Positions 6,231-14,658 of a stretch of DNA of 64,000 nucleotides are shown one piece after another. This DNA comes from Mycolicibacter heraklionensis (GTDB lineage Bacteria > Actinomycetota > Actinomycetes > Mycobacteriales > Mycobacteriaceae): assembly GCF_001021505.1 (NCBI RefSeq), contig NZ_LDPO01000014.1:1-64000 (forward strand). The letters are read 5' to 3'. The notes under the pieces were generated by a model. The model had not been told where the DNA came from. It ran no database searches and saw only the letters and a program-made list of their open reading frames with translations. Positions within the stretch are counted from its first letter, which is position 1. The number at the start of each line of letters is the position of its first letter. Both the position numbers and the translations under genes were made by a program.

Positions 6231-9080
6231 TCAGCGTTTGCCCGGCGGCCGCGCTCCGCGCTGGATGCCCAGCCCCTTCACCGGCGGCTGTTCCTTGGGG
6301 GCCTCCGCTTTGGGGGCCTCGATCGGGGCAGCCTCCGCAGTCGCCTCGGGCTCGGTGGCGGTCGATGCCGGCTCAGCGGCCGTCGCCACCGTTTCCGCAG
6401 CTGCCGGGGCAGCAGGAGCGGCCTTCTTGGCGCCGGGCCGACGGGCGCCCGCGGCCATACCCAGACCCTTGACGGGTGCCGCCGGCGCCGCCGGTGCTGC
6501 GGGCGCCGCCGGTGCGGCGGGCTCGGCAGCGGTGGTCGCTTCCGGAGCCGCAGCCGCCGCCGGAGCTGCCTTCTTGGCGCCCGGGCGCTTGGCGCCGCCG
6601 GCGATCCCCAGCCCCTTGACCGGGGCTGCGGGTGCGGCCGGCGCGGCAGCGGGGGCCTCGGCGGCCGGAGCAGCGGCCGGGGCCGCCTTCTTGGCGCCCG
6701 GGCGCTTGGCGCCGCCGGCCATCCCCAGGCCCTTGACCGGGGCCGCGGCCTTGGCCTCGGCAGCCGGCTTCTCCACCGTCGCGGTGGCCACGGCAGCCGG
6801 TGCCGGTGCCTTCTCCTCGACCTTCTTCGGGCCGGCCTTGGCGGCGGCCTCGGCAGCGGTGCCCTTGGCCGGCAACGTCACCGTGGACATGTCCAGGGAC
6901 TCCAGCAGCAGCTGGGCGATGTCACGCACGTCCACGCCGGAACGCCCGGAGGCTTCGATGCGGTCGTCGACGCCGTCGCTGACCATCACCCGGCAGAACG
7001 GGCAGCCGGTGGCGATGGTGGTGGCACCGGTGGCCAGCGCCTCGTCGACGCGGTCGTGGTTCACCCGCTTGCCGATGTGCTCTTCCATCCACATCCGGGC
7101 GCCGCCGGCGCCGCAGCAGAACGAGCGGTCCTTGTTTCGGGGCATCTCGACCAGGTTGGCTCCCGACGCCTCGACCAGCTCACGCGGCGGCTCGTAGACC
7201 TTGTTGTGGCGGCCCAGGAAGCACGGGTCGTGGTAGGTGACCTCCCGTGACACCGGAGCGACCGGAATCAGTCTCTTGTCCCGGACCAGTCGGTTGAGCA
7301 CCTGGGTGTGGTGCAGGACGGTGTATTCGCTGCCCAGCTGCGGGTATTCGCGGGAGATCGTGTTGAAGCAGTGCGGGCAGCTGGCGATGATCTTGCGGTC
7401 GGGCCTGTCCAGGCCGTCGAACACCTCGTTGAGCATCTCGACGTTCTGCGAGGCCAACTGCTGGAACAGGAACTCGTTGCCGGCACGCCGGGCGGGGTCA
7501 CCGGTGCAGGTCTCCCCGGTGCCCAGCACCAGGAATTTCACGCCGGCAGCGGCCAGCAGCTCGGCGGTCGCCTTGGTGGTCTTCTTGGCGCGGTCCTCAT
7601 AGGCCCCAGCGCAGCCCACCCAGAACAGGTACTCGAACCCGTCGAAGCTGTCGACGTCCTGACCGTAGACCGGGATGTCGAAGTTGAGCTCGTCGATCCA
7701 GGCGGTGCGCTCCTTGGCGTTCTGCCCCCACGGGTTGCCCTTGTTCTCCAGGTTCTTGAACAGCACACCCAACTCGGAGGGGAACTCCGACTCCACCAGC
7801 ACCTGGTAGCGGCGCATGTCGACGATGTGGTCGATGTGCTCGATGTCCACCGGGCACTGCTCGACGCAGGCGCCGCAGTTGGTGCACGACCACAGCACGT
7901 CGGGGTCGATCACGCCGCCTTCTTCGGCGGTGCCCACCAGCGGGCGGACGGCCTGCGCCGGGCCGGAGCCGCCGATGCGCTCGAAGCCCTTCTCCGGCAC
8001 GTGGTGGCCGGGCAGCGGCTTGGCGTCGGCCAGGTCGACCTCACCGGTCGGCATCGGCTTGTCGCCAAGCAGGTAGGGGGCCTTGGCCATCCAGTGGTCG
8101 CGCAAGTCCATGATGACGAGCTTGGGGCTCAGCGGCTTGCCGGTGTTCCACGCGGGACACTGCGACTGGCAGCGGCCACACTCGGTACAGGTGGCGAAGT
8201 CGAGCATGCCCTTCCAGGTGAAGTCCTCGATCTTGCCGCGGCCGAACACCGCGTCTTCCGGCGGGTTGTCGAAGTCCAGGGGCTCGCCCTGGTACTCGAT
8301 CGGCAGCAGCGGGCCCAGGGCGTTGGGCAGTCGCTTGAAGGTGACGTTGATCGGGGCCAAGAAGATGTGCAGGTGCTTGGAGTTCAGCACGATCAGCAGG
8401 AAGCCCAGCGCCACCGCAACGTGCAGCAGCAGCGCGGCGGTTTCGATGTTCTCGTTGACAGCGAGCCCCAGCGGCGCCATGAGCTTGCCCATGAGGTGCG
8501 ACAGGTAGGCGCCCTTGCCGTAGGGCAGGGTGCCGGTGTTGACCGCGGCGCCGCGCAGCAGCAGGAAGGTCCAGACCACGTTGAGGATCATCACGAGGAT
8601 CAGCCAGGCGCCGCCGTTGTGCGAGCCGTAGAACCGCGACGACCGGCCGTGCTCAGTCGGGTTACGCAGGACCCGGATGACCATGAACACGAAGATCGAC
8701 AGGGTGACCGCGGTGATGAAGAAGTCCTGCATGAAGCCCAGGACGTCCCAGCGGCCGACGATCGGGATGGCGAAGTGCGGGTTGAACATCTGGCCGTAGG
8801 CCTCGATGTACACCGTGATCAGCACGAAGAACGCCCACATGGTGAAGAAGTGCGCGATCCCGGGGATGTTCCACTTCAGCAGCTTGGCCTGGCCGGCGAC
8901 CTCACGGATCTGGGTCTCGATCCGGGACTTGATGTCGTTCGTCCGCTCGGCGCCGACCTTCTGACCGGACATGACCAGTCGGAAGAGCCAGAACACCCGG
9001 CGGGCGGCCAACATGCCAACAAGTGCTGTCATGGACAGGCCGACCACCAGCCTGATCAGCATCTGGGTATTTTCGGTCAC
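6231..9080 (-). CDS. etfD: EtfD-type membrane iron-sulfur oxidoreductase (ETF dehydrogenase), Rv0338c-like
   Basis: EtfD passes electrons from electron-transfer flavoprotein to the quinone pool and so links fatty-acid beta-oxidation to respiration. The 949-residue protein has an N-terminal multi-helix membrane part (about residues 1-250, nitrate-reductase-gamma-like). Two ferredoxin-type motifs follow, CTECGRCQSQC near 297 and CTNCGACVEQC near 397. Two CCG (heterodisulfide-reductase) domains follow: CVGCAGAY near 487 with CPHCF near 567, and YHDPCF near 617 with CCGAGG near 655 and GCPFC near 693. From about 725 on there is an Ala/Pro-rich tail with four copies of a PVKGLG...RPG unit. Twin palindromes lie upstream. 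M. tuberculosis Rv0338c is about 880 residues, so the tail is somewhat longer here. Confidence 0.92.
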   Translation of the reverse strand: MTENTQMLIRLVVGLSMTALVGMLAARRVFWLFRLVMSGQKVGAERTNDIKSRIETQIREVAGQAKLLKWNIPGIAHFFTMWAFFVLITVYIEAYGQMFNPHFAIPIVGRWDVLGFMQDFFITAVTLSIFVFMVIRVLRNPTEHGRSSRFYGSHNGGAWLILVMILNVVWTFLLLRGAAVNTGTLPYGKGAYLSHLMGKLMAPLGLAVNENIETAALLLHVAVALGFLLIVLNSKHLHIFLAPINVTFKRLPNALGPLLPIEYQGEPLDFDNPPEDAVFGRGKIEDFTWKGMLDFATCTECGRCQSQCPAWNTGKPLSPKLVIMDLRDHWMAKAPYLLGDKPMPTGEVDLADAKPLPGHHVPEKGFERIGGSGPAQAVRPLVGTAEEGGVIDPDVLWSCTNCGACVEQCPVDIEHIDHIVDMRRYQVLVESEFPSELGVLFKNLENKGNPWGQNAKERTAWIDELNFDIPVYGQDVDSFDGFEYLFWVGCAGAYEDRAKKTTKATAELLAAAGVKFLVLGTGETCTGDPARRAGNEFLFQQLASQNVEMLNEVFDGLDRPDRKIIASCPHCFNTISREYPQLGSEYTVLHHTQVLNRLVRDKRLIPVAPVSREVTYHDPCFLGRHNKVYEPPRELVEASGANLVEMPRNKDRSFCCGAGGARMWMEEHIGKRVNHDRVDEALATGATTIATGCPFCRVMVSDGVDDRIEASGRSGVDVRDIAQLLLESLDMSTVTLPAKGTAAEAAAKAGPKKVEEKAPAPAAVATATVEKPAAEAKAAAPVKGLGMAGGAKRPGAKKAAPAAAPAAEAPAAAPAAPAAPVKGLGIAGGAKRPGAKKAAPAAAAAPEATTAAEPAAPAAPAAPAAPAAPVKGLGMAAGARRPGAKKAAPAAPAAAETVATAAEPASTATEPEATAEAAPIEAPKAEAPKEQPPVKGLGIQRGARPPGKR

Positions 9081-9100
9081 GGAGAGCCTCTCCCATCCAC

Positions 9101-9143
9101 AAGTTACCGATCAGTAACTTAGCTAGGGTTACTGACGGGTAAC
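9101..9143. promoter_or_regulatory. Tandem GTTAC-N6-GTAAC operators upstream of etfD
   Basis: Two near-identical inverted repeats lie 21-63 bases upstream of the etfD start. AAGTTAC-N6-GTAACTT spans 9101-9120 and GTTAC-N6-GTAAC spans 9128-9143, with centres 25 bases apart. They are AT-rich in a GC-rich context and look like paired TetR-type sites. A fatty-acid-responsive repressor of the FdmR/FadR kind would make sense for an ETF dehydrogenase, but the identity of the regulator is an inference. Confidence 0.65.
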
Positions 9144-9296
9144 TTACGCCAATCTTGCGCAGCACCAGTTCAAGCCCTGCTCGGTGCTCGCCCATAGTGC
9201 CACTCCGAGGCCGTTCAGCGCGACAAAGGCTGGCCTAACTGTATCGGCCCGCGACTGTTCAGACGGGCTTTCGTGGTGGCTCGGGCCCTAGGGAAA

Positions 9297-9848
9297 TCAC
9301 AGTCCGGGCAGCGGTATGACGATCGCCGGCGGCCGTCGCGTAGGCGTGGCGGGGGCAGTGGTGGTGCTCGGTGCTGCGGTGGTGGTCGGCGGCTCGGTGG
9401 TGGTGGGCGGTTCGGTGGTCGCCGTGGTGCTTGGTGCCTCGGTGGTGGACGCGGGGGGCTCGGTTTCCGTCGCCGGCGGTGGATTTTCGTCGGTGGTGGC
9501 GTCGGCAGGGGGCTGCGCCGGGACGGGGGCCTCCTCCGCGGGGGCGGTGGTGGTGGATGTCACTGAGCTGGTCGCCGGCGCGGTCGGGATCGGTTCCTTG
9601 TTCACCAGCCGGACCATGCCCCACACCAGCAGCGCGATCAGGATTGCGGTCAGCACGCCCAGGAAAACCAGCGCGACTGGTCGCAGATACCACGGGGTCG
9701 GCGGCGGTTCGTTCCACTCGGGCTGGCGTCCGGTGGGCTCGCGGTACTCGCTGTAGTAGGCCGGCTCGCCATAGTTGCCGTTGTCGCCGTCGCCGTAGCC
9801 GGCCATCTGGGTCGGCTCGTTGTTCGGGTCGTCCGGCGATCGGTTCAC
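9297..9848 (-). CDS. Single-pass membrane protein with Thr/Pro-rich extracytoplasmic tail (paralogue A)
   Basis: This 183-residue protein has an acidic, Tyr/Asn/Gly-rich N-terminal region of about 50 residues and a WYLRP entry. One transmembrane helix spans about residues 55-80, followed by a long Thr/Pro/Ala-rich tail ending AIVIPLPGL. It shares this plan, including the aromatic/arginine entry to the helix and a hydrophobic VIxLP-like C-terminus, with the protein encoded at 10306-10944. It starts at GTG 9848 with TACCCT 8 bases upstream. I do not recognise the family; the tail resembles O-mannosylated mycobacterial exported segments. Its role is unknown, possibly envelope-associated. Confidence 0.7.
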   Translation of the reverse strand: MNRSPDDPNNEPTQMAGYGDGDNGNYGEPAYYSEYREPTGRQPEWNEPPPTPWYLRPVALVFLGVLTAILIALLVWGMVRLVNKEPIPTAPATSSVTSTTTAPAEEAPVPAQPPADATTDENPPPATETEPPASTTEAPSTTATTEPPTTTEPPTTTAAPSTTTAPATPTRRPPAIVIPLPGL

Positions 9849-9908
9849 ACGGACCGAGGGTAGGGGCCGCGCCTGACGAAAACCCGCGACGACACTGGCC
9901 GAAACCCG

Positions 9909-10280
9909 TCAGCTGTCCAAACGCCGCCGCGCGACAAGCTCGACCACAGCTCGCCAGCCGAGCAGGAAGACGGCGGTGACCGTCGACGCCACCAGGATGA
10001 AACTCTTCGCCACGCCGGCCGAGGTCGCTTCGCGCAAAAGCATGCCGACCAGCACCGTCGAAATCCAGACCGTCACCCCGGTGGGCCAGAGCGCGGTGGG
10101 ACTGCGCCAGGCGCGCGACACCAGCCAGCCCAGCGCGGTGCCGCTGAGAAACGGCCAGGCCGTGGTCGCCAAGCCGCTGAGCGTGATGCCCTCATCGTGG
10201 CTACGCCGGCCGAGGGCGCAGAAAATCAGAACGGCCACCACATCGATGCCGAGCCAGGCCGACCGCCGCGGTGGTTGCAT
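9909..10280 (-). CDS. DUF3054-like four-helix membrane protein
   Basis: This 123-residue protein has four predicted membrane helices, starting VVAVLIFCALGRRSHDEG. The RRSHDEG turn after helix 1 and the WPF...G.AL.GW motif are typical of DUF3054 proteins found across actinobacteria. No biochemical role is known for the family. It sits between the two Ser/Thr/Pro-rich paralogues on the same strand, with a TACTCT box 6 bases before the ATG, so it may be transcribed on its own as a leaderless mRNA. Confidence 0.8.
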   Translation of the reverse strand: MQPPRRSAWLGIDVVAVLIFCALGRRSHDEGITLSGLATTAWPFLSGTALGWLVSRAWRSPTALWPTGVTVWISTVLVGMLLREATSAGVAKSFILVASTVTAVFLLGWRAVVELVARRRLDS

Positions 10281-10305
10281 GCGGCGAGAGTACCGGGCCG
10301 GTGGG

Positions 10306-10944
10306 CTACCGGTGCGGCGGCAGCGTGATCACCGTCGGCAGCTCCGGAACCTTGGGGATCGGCGGGATGGTGATCACCGACGGCAGATGCGGTCGGTGGC
10401 GGTGCGGCGGCTCGCTGGGTGCCGGTGCCTGCTGTGCCGGGGGCTGCTGCGGCGGGGCCTGTCGGGGCGGGGCCGCCGTCGGTGCGGTGGTGCTGGACGC
10501 ACTCGATGAGCTGGTCGTGCTGCTGGTGCTGGCCGTGGTGCTGGTGGTGCTTGACGAGCTGGTCGCCGGGGTGGTGCTCCCGCCGCCGGGCCCGCGGCTG
10601 GTCAGCTGGATGATTCCCCAGATCACCAGCGCGAGCATCACCGCGATGAGGCCGAACCAGGCGATCAGCACCGACCGGCGGCGAAACCACGGAGTGGCCG
10701 ACGACGCAGCGAAATCCACAACCTGCGGGTCGGTCGGCTCGTCGAAGGCGTTGTAGGCGGCGTATTGGGTCGGGGCGTTCCCGGGCTGGTAGCCGGGCTC
10801 TCCAGGGTTCCGCGCCGGGTTGGCGGGGCCGAACGGAGCCGGGGGCGGTCCGGGCGGTTGCGGGCCGCGATGGCCGTAGGGCACGGACCGAGTTTGGTCC
10901 TCGCCGGGTTTGCCGGAACCGTCTGAAGATCCGAAGCGCGCCAT
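10306..10944 (-). CDS. Single-pass membrane protein with Ser/Thr/Pro-rich tail (paralogue B)
   Basis: This 212-residue protein has a Pro/Gly-rich cytosolic part of about 90 residues, the membrane entry PWFRRRS and one transmembrane helix at about 91-115. A serine/threonine tract and a Pro/Gln/His-rich tail follow, ending in PTVITLPPHR. It mirrors the protein at 9297-9848 in domain order and C-terminal motif. TACGAT stands 7 bases before the ATG. I do not recognise a named family. The tail composition suggests an extracytoplasmic, possibly mannosylated, stalk. Confidence 0.7.
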   Translation of the reverse strand: MARFGSSDGSGKPGEDQTRSVPYGHRGPQPPGPPPAPFGPANPARNPGEPGYQPGNAPTQYAAYNAFDEPTDPQVVDFAASSATPWFRRRSVLIAWFGLIAVMLALVIWGIIQLTSRGPGGGSTTPATSSSSTTSTTASTSSTTSSSSASSTTAPTAAPPRQAPPQQPPAQQAPAPSEPPHRHRPHLPSVITIPPIPKVPELPTVITLPPHR

Positions 10945-10991
10945 TTCACCGATCGTAACGGAAGGCGCTGACAGCCGACTTGGGCGAAAAA

Positions 10992-11552
10992 TCAGAAGGT
11001 ATCGACGTTGTCGATGCTGACGACCATGCCGTGGCCGGTGCGGTCATTGGTGAACCGCGTGCCGTTGATATCGGCGTTGATCGTCCATCCTTGCGCTTGG
11101 TAGGTCAGGTAGTCGATGGTGACGACCGGGATATCGCCCAGGTTGCCCACCACCCACTGCACGGTGCCGTCGGCACTGACACTGACACCGTTGGCGTGCT
11201 GGCCGTCTTTGAGCGGGGTGTTGGTGAACTGCGCCTCGCAGTCGACCTGTGGAGAGGAGATCTGACAGCGGGTTTGGCCGGACTTCGTCTCGATGAAGAC
11301 GTAACCGTTGTCGTCGGGAGGCAGCGGGATGGCCTCGGCCGGCCGGTTCGGGACGGCCGACTTGGTCGGACTCGGCGGGCTCGGCGGTGCGGTGCTGGTG
11401 CGGGGCGGCCGGAACGACGGCTCCGGCGGCCCACCGCCCGGAGCTGCGGTCGGGTGGCCATCGACGGTGGTGCTACAGCCCGTCAGCAGCAGCGCGGCCG
11501 CCAGTGTCAGCTTTCCGGCCGTCCTGCGTTTCGCCTGGTCTGGTACCCGCAC
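10992..11552 (-). CDS. lpqJ: Lipoprotein LpqJ-like
   Basis: This 186-residue protein starts at GTG 11552. The N-terminus has a basic start, a hydrophobic stretch and the lipobox LLTGC at about residues 22-26, so it should be lipid-anchored on the outer face of the cytoplasmic membrane. A Pro/Ser-rich linker precedes a folded domain from about residue 80 with two cysteines (TRCQIS and VDCEAQ), probably forming a disulfide. Such domains recur in mycobacterial lipoproteins of unknown function. Size and position next to the permease match Rv0344c (lpqJ) from memory. Confidence 0.75.
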   Translation of the reverse strand: MRVPDQAKRRTAGKLTLAAALLLTGCSTTVDGHPTAAPGGGPPEPSFRPPRTSTAPPSPPSPTKSAVPNRPAEAIPLPPDDNGYVFIETKSGQTRCQISSPQVDCEAQFTNTPLKDGQHANGVSVSADGTVQWVVGNLGDIPVVTIDYLTYQAQGWTINADINGTRFTNDRTGHGMVVSIDNVDTF

Positions 11553-11682
11553 TCATTCCCCCGCTGCGCTGTGTTGCGGCCCAGCGTACGCACCCAGTGA
11601 CATCAGTGGCTGTAGTGACGCGCGGTACGAGTTCGGTGCCCGACTTTTCGCAGTGGGCGCACGCCGAGTGGCAAGCCTGCGG

Positions 11683-11865
11683 TCAGGAAAAGTCGCGGAA
11701 GGCCAACGCCGCACCGGCGACGGCCGTCACCGCGGCGAGCGCATAACCCGCCACCGACCACCAGCCGGCGTGCAGGTAGGCGGTGACGGCCACGATGGCG
11801 ATGGCGCAGAAGACCAGCACCATTCCATACAGCGGGGGTTTGGCTGCGTAACGATTGCGGGCCAT
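11683..11865 (-). CDS. 60-residue two-helix membrane protein downstream of the permease
   Basis: A short frame on the minus strand starts with ATG 11865, 14 bases beyond the permease stop. It encodes 60 residues with two hydrophobic helices (about 14-30 and 36-54) separated by HAGWW. The close spacing on the same strand indicates co-transcription with the permease. Small hydrophobic partners of this kind often stabilise or regulate a transporter, which is an inference. The longer frame that contains it reads antisense or out of frame through the permease gene and is not real. Confidence 0.6.
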   Translation of the reverse strand: MARNRYAAKPPLYGMVLVFCAIAIVAVTAYLHAGWWSVAGYALAAVTAVAGAALAFRDFS

Positions 11866-11879
11866 GTGTTTCGGGCCTT

Positions 11880-13361
11880 CTACTCGTCCGGATCCGGCTG
11901 CACGGTCACAGTCGGAGTCTGCTCGGCGGGCGTTTCGGAAACCGCGGCCGCGGCCTGCACCCGCCCGCGCACCAGGTACCAGCCGACGATCAGTGCGGGC
12001 GTGCCGATGATCAGCACCCCCCACACGAACGGGCCGCTGCGGTGATCGAACAGCATCAGCACCAGCACACCGGCCAGGAACACCAAGGTCGCGTACCCGC
12101 TGTAGGGAGCCAGCGGCATTCGGAACGACGGTCGTCGCAGCACGCCGGCATTGGCCAGCCGGAGCAACCGCAGCTGGCAGGCCACGATCGTCGCCCACGC
12201 CGCCATCACCCCGACCGCGGCGATATTGAGCACGATCTCGAAGGCCTGCCCGGGGCGCAATGCGTTGAGCACGACGCCCAGCAGGCCGACTCCACTGGTC
12301 AGCAGGATGCCGCCGTAGGGCACGCCGTTCTTCGAAATCTTGGCGGTGAACGCCGGACCACTGCCATTGACCGCCATCGAGCGCAGGATCCGTCCGGTGG
12401 AGTACAGCCCGGCGTTGAGGCTGGAGAACGCGGCGGTCAGCACGACCAGGTTCATCAGGCTGCCGGCGCCGGTGAAACCGACTTTGGAGAAGAACGTGAC
12501 GAACGGGCTCTGGTGCTCCTTGAAGGCGGTGTAGGGCAGCAGCAGCGCCAGCAGCACCACCGATCCCACGTAGAAGATCCCGATGCGGGCCACCACCGAG
12601 TTGATCGCGCGCGGCATGACCTTCTCGGGGTCCTGGGTTTCGCCGGCGGCGGTGCCGACCAGTTCGACCCCGGCGTAGGAGAACACCACCCCAGAGGTCA
12701 CCAGCACCAGCGGGAGCAGCCCAGTCGGCAGGAACCCGCCGTTCTGGGACAGAAGGTGCAGGCCGGTTTCCTGGCCGTCGACCTGGTAGCGGCCGCCCAA
12801 GAAGATGGTCCCGACGACCAGGAACGTCAGCAGCGCGATGACCTTGATCAGCGCGGCCCAGAATTCCAGCTCACCGAAGAGCTTCACCGAGATCAGGTTC
12901 ATCGACAGCACCGCCAGCAGGGCGATCAACGCCAGGGTCCACTGCGGGATCACCTCGAACAGGTGCCAATAGTGGAAGTAGCTGGCGATAGCCGTGGTAT
13001 CGACGATGCCGGTCATCGACCAGTTCAGGAAGTACAGCCACCCGGTGACGTAGGCGGTCTTCTCCCCGAAGAATTCACGCGCGTACGAGACGAACGATCC
13101 CGACGACGGCCGGTGCAGCACCAGCTCGCCGAGCGCACGCAGGATAAGGAAGGCAAAGGCGCCACAGACCGCGTAGACGATGAACAGGCCCGGCCCGGCC
13201 GAGGCCAGCCGGCCGCCGGCGCCCAGGAACAGCCCGGTGCCGATGGCACCTCCGAGCGCAATCATCTGCAGCTGCCGGGGGGCCAGGTCCTTGTGGTAGC
13301 CCGCGTCCTCGCGGGCCAGCGCAGCCGGGGAAATCGGATGCGGGGCGGGGGAAAGTGACAT
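11880..13361 (-). CDS. ansP2: Amino-acid permease of the APC family (AnsP-type, L-asparagine)
   Basis: This 493-residue, twelve-helix transporter of the AAT subgroup has the signature [13 protein letters not shown] after a short cytosolic N-terminus. It also has [20 protein letters not shown], typical of asparagine, GABA and aromatic amino-acid permeases. Position next to LpqJ matches Rv0346c (ansP2/aroP2). An in-frame start 16 codons upstream exists, but ATG 13361 has a TACCCT box 7 bases before it, so a leaderless start there is preferred. The substrate assignment rests on synteny and is less certain than the family. Confidence 0.85.
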   Translation of the reverse strand: MSLSPAPHPISPAALAREDAGYHKDLAPRQLQMIALGGAIGTGLFLGAGGRLASAGPGLFIVYAVCGAFAFLILRALGELVLHRPSSGSFVSYAREFFGEKTAYVTGWLYFLNWSMTGIVDTTAIASYFHYWHLFEVIPQWTLALIALLAVLSMNLISVKLFGELEFWAALIKVIALLTFLVVGTIFLGGRYQVDGQETGLHLLSQNGGFLPTGLLPLVLVTSGVVFSYAGVELVGTAAGETQDPEKVMPRAINSVVARIGIFYVGSVVLLALLLPYTAFKEHQSPFVTFFSKVGFTGAGSLMNLVVLTAAFSSLNAGLYSTGRILRSMAVNGSGPAFTAKISKNGVPYGGILLTSGVGLLGVVLNALRPGQAFEIVLNIAAVGVMAAWATIVACQLRLLRLANAGVLRRPSFRMPLAPYSGYATLVFLAGVLVLMLFDHRSGPFVWGVLIIGTPALIVGWYLVRGRVQAAAAVSETPAEQTPTVTVQPDPDE

Positions 13362-13432
13362 CGCTGCGAGGGTAACGCACCGGGGTTGCTGGTCAGGACC
13401 AAAACCCATGGCGCTCGGGCCCTGCGGTTTCG

Positions 13433-13570
13433 CTACAGCGAGTTGAACCGGTTGCCGACGTCGTCGACGGTGTTCTCGAAGGCGAAGAACCCGATGATGC
13501 CCTGGTTGTAGAGATTTCCTGCGGTGTCTCGTTCCGCCGCGGCCTTAGTCCGACTGGACTAAGGCCGGTA
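13433..13570 (-). pseudogene. 3' remnant of an unrecognised gene beside VapBC
   Basis: On the minus strand an open frame of about 40 codons ends in [22 protein letters not shown] before a TAG at 13433-13435. It looks like real coding sequence, but no start codon lies in frame before an upstream stop inside the VapB operator palindrome. I do not recognise the family. It may be the tail of a gene truncated when the toxin-antitoxin pair arrived. Confidence 0.3.
13541..13566. promoter_or_regulatory. Perfect 11-bp palindrome in the vapB promoter
   Basis: GGCCTTAGTCC and GGACTAAGGCC are exact inverted arms around a 4-base spacer. The site ends 2 bases before the putative -10 box TACTCT (13569-13574), which itself is 7 bases from the GTG of the antitoxin. 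This is the expected place and symmetry for autoregulation by a VapB-VapC complex. Confidence 0.75.
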
Positions 13571-13581
13571 CTCTGGCTGGC

Positions 13582-13812
13582 GTGTCAACCGTGAACATCC
13601 ATGACGCGAAGACACACCTGTCGAGCCTGCTGGCTCGGGTCGAGAACGGCGAGACGATCACGATTGCTCGGGCCGGCAAACCGGTCGCCGATCTGGTCCC
13701 GCACCCGCGCGTCGACATCGCCTTCGGGGTGGCCGCCGGACGACTCGGCTACGACGACGAACACTTCGACGACGTTGACCCGGCGATCAACGCCCTGTTC
13801 GGAACCGAATGA
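13582..13812 (+). CDS. vapB: Type II antitoxin, Phd/YefM (VapB-like)
   Basis: This 76-residue antitoxin has the Phd/YefM N-terminal DNA-binding fold (VNIHDAKTHLSSLLARVENG, then ITIARAGKPVADL). An acidic, flexible C-terminus (DDEHFDDVDPAINALFG) should wrap the toxin. It starts at GTG 13582 and overlaps the toxin ATG by 4 bases, giving translational coupling. The palindrome at 13541-13566 is its likely operator. It neutralises the PIN nuclease encoded next. Confidence 0.92.
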   Translation: MSTVNIHDAKTHLSSLLARVENGETITIARAGKPVADLVPHPRVDIAFGVAAGRLGYDDEHFDDVDPAINALFGTE

Positions 13813-14192
13813 CCGGTCTGCTGCTGGACACCCACGTGGTGCTGTGGCTGCTCGACGGCAGCCCCCGGCTGGGAGAGCGGGCACGAGAGCGGATCACTGC
13901 CGGCGAGGTCGTCTTCTTCTCGGGTGCGAGCGCCTGGGAGATGTCCATCAAGGCGAACCTCGGCAAGCTCGCCCTGCCCGCTGACCTGGACGACGCGATC
14001 GAACGGTCCGGATTGCGTGACCTGCCGGTCACCCGCCGTCATGCCCTGGCATCGGGCCACACCGTTCTGCCACACCGGGATCCGTTCGACGCGATCCTGG
14101 TCGCCCAGGCCACCGCGGAGCGGCTGACCCTGCTCACGGCCGACGAGAAGCTCCTCAGCGCCCTGCCCGACGCCGTCGACGCGACGCGCTGA
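13809..14192 (+). CDS. vapC: Type II toxin, PIN-domain ribonuclease VapC
   Basis: This 127-residue PIN-domain protein cleaves RNA when the antitoxin is degraded; the RNA target cannot be inferred. The four acidic metal-binding residues are visible: D7 (LLLDTHV), E44 (SAWEMSIK), D94 (DPFDAIL) and D112 (TADEKL), so the toxin appears intact. It overlaps vapB by ATGA. The pair sits in an accessory stretch with a gene remnant on one side, consistent with acquisition. Confidence 0.93.
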   Translation: MTGLLLDTHVVLWLLDGSPRLGERARERITAGEVVFFSGASAWEMSIKANLGKLALPADLDDAIERSGLRDLPVTRRHALASGHTVLPHRDPFDAILVAQATAERLTLLTADEKLLSALPDAVDATR

Positions 14193-14202
14193 CGCGACCG
14201 AT

Positions 14203-14646
14203 CTACCCAGCGACTGCGACCGCCGCCGCGGCGGCCAGATAGAGAATCTCCTCGGCGGTGCGTACCGGCAGTCGGGTCGTCATCGACTTGGGCGGATCAG
14301 GCATCCGGGCGGCGTAGATGTTGGCCGGGAACATCGCCAGCATCAACAGCAGCAGGCAGACCGCCGCGGCGACGCGGGTGGCGGGAAGCGACAGGCCCAC
14401 GGCGCCCAGCAGCTCCAGTACGCCGGTGATGCTGACCAGCAGTCCCGGCGCCGGCAGTGCCGGGGGAACGATCGCGATCAGCTGGCTGCGCAGCGGTGGC
14501 GCGAAATGCGCCGCACCCGTGACGAAGAACATTGCTGCCAGGCCGACGGCGATCGCGCGAGCCCAGCTGTCCACGTAGTCGACGCCCAACCAGCCGACGA
14601 GCCGCGCGGCAAAGCTGCCCACCAACAGTGTGACCAGGGGAGCCAT
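14203..14646 (-). CDS. DoxX-family membrane protein
   Basis: This 147-residue, four-helix membrane protein of the DoxX type has the motif VTGAAHFAPP after helix 2 and LLVSITGVLELLGAVGL. Mycobacterial DoxX proteins have been tied to redox homeostasis with superoxide dismutase and a thiosulfate sulfurtransferase, but the family is broad. GTG at 14652 is in frame, but ATG 14646 follows GGAGGT by a proper 5-base gap, so I use 14646. It is divergent from the TetR gene at 14739, which probably regulates it. Confidence 0.8.
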   Translation of the reverse strand: MAPLVTLLVGSFAARLVGWLGVDYVDSWARAIAVGLAAMFFVTGAAHFAPPLRSQLIAIVPPALPAPGLLVSITGVLELLGAVGLSLPATRVAAAVCLLLLMLAMFPANIYAARMPDPPKSMTTRLPVRTAEEILYLAAAAAVAVAG

Positions 14647-14658
14647 GACCACCTCCAG

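Noticed and set aside
7308..9122. 604-codon plus-strand frame opposite etfD
   Set aside because: Shadow of etfD, with no recognisable domain and no start signal.
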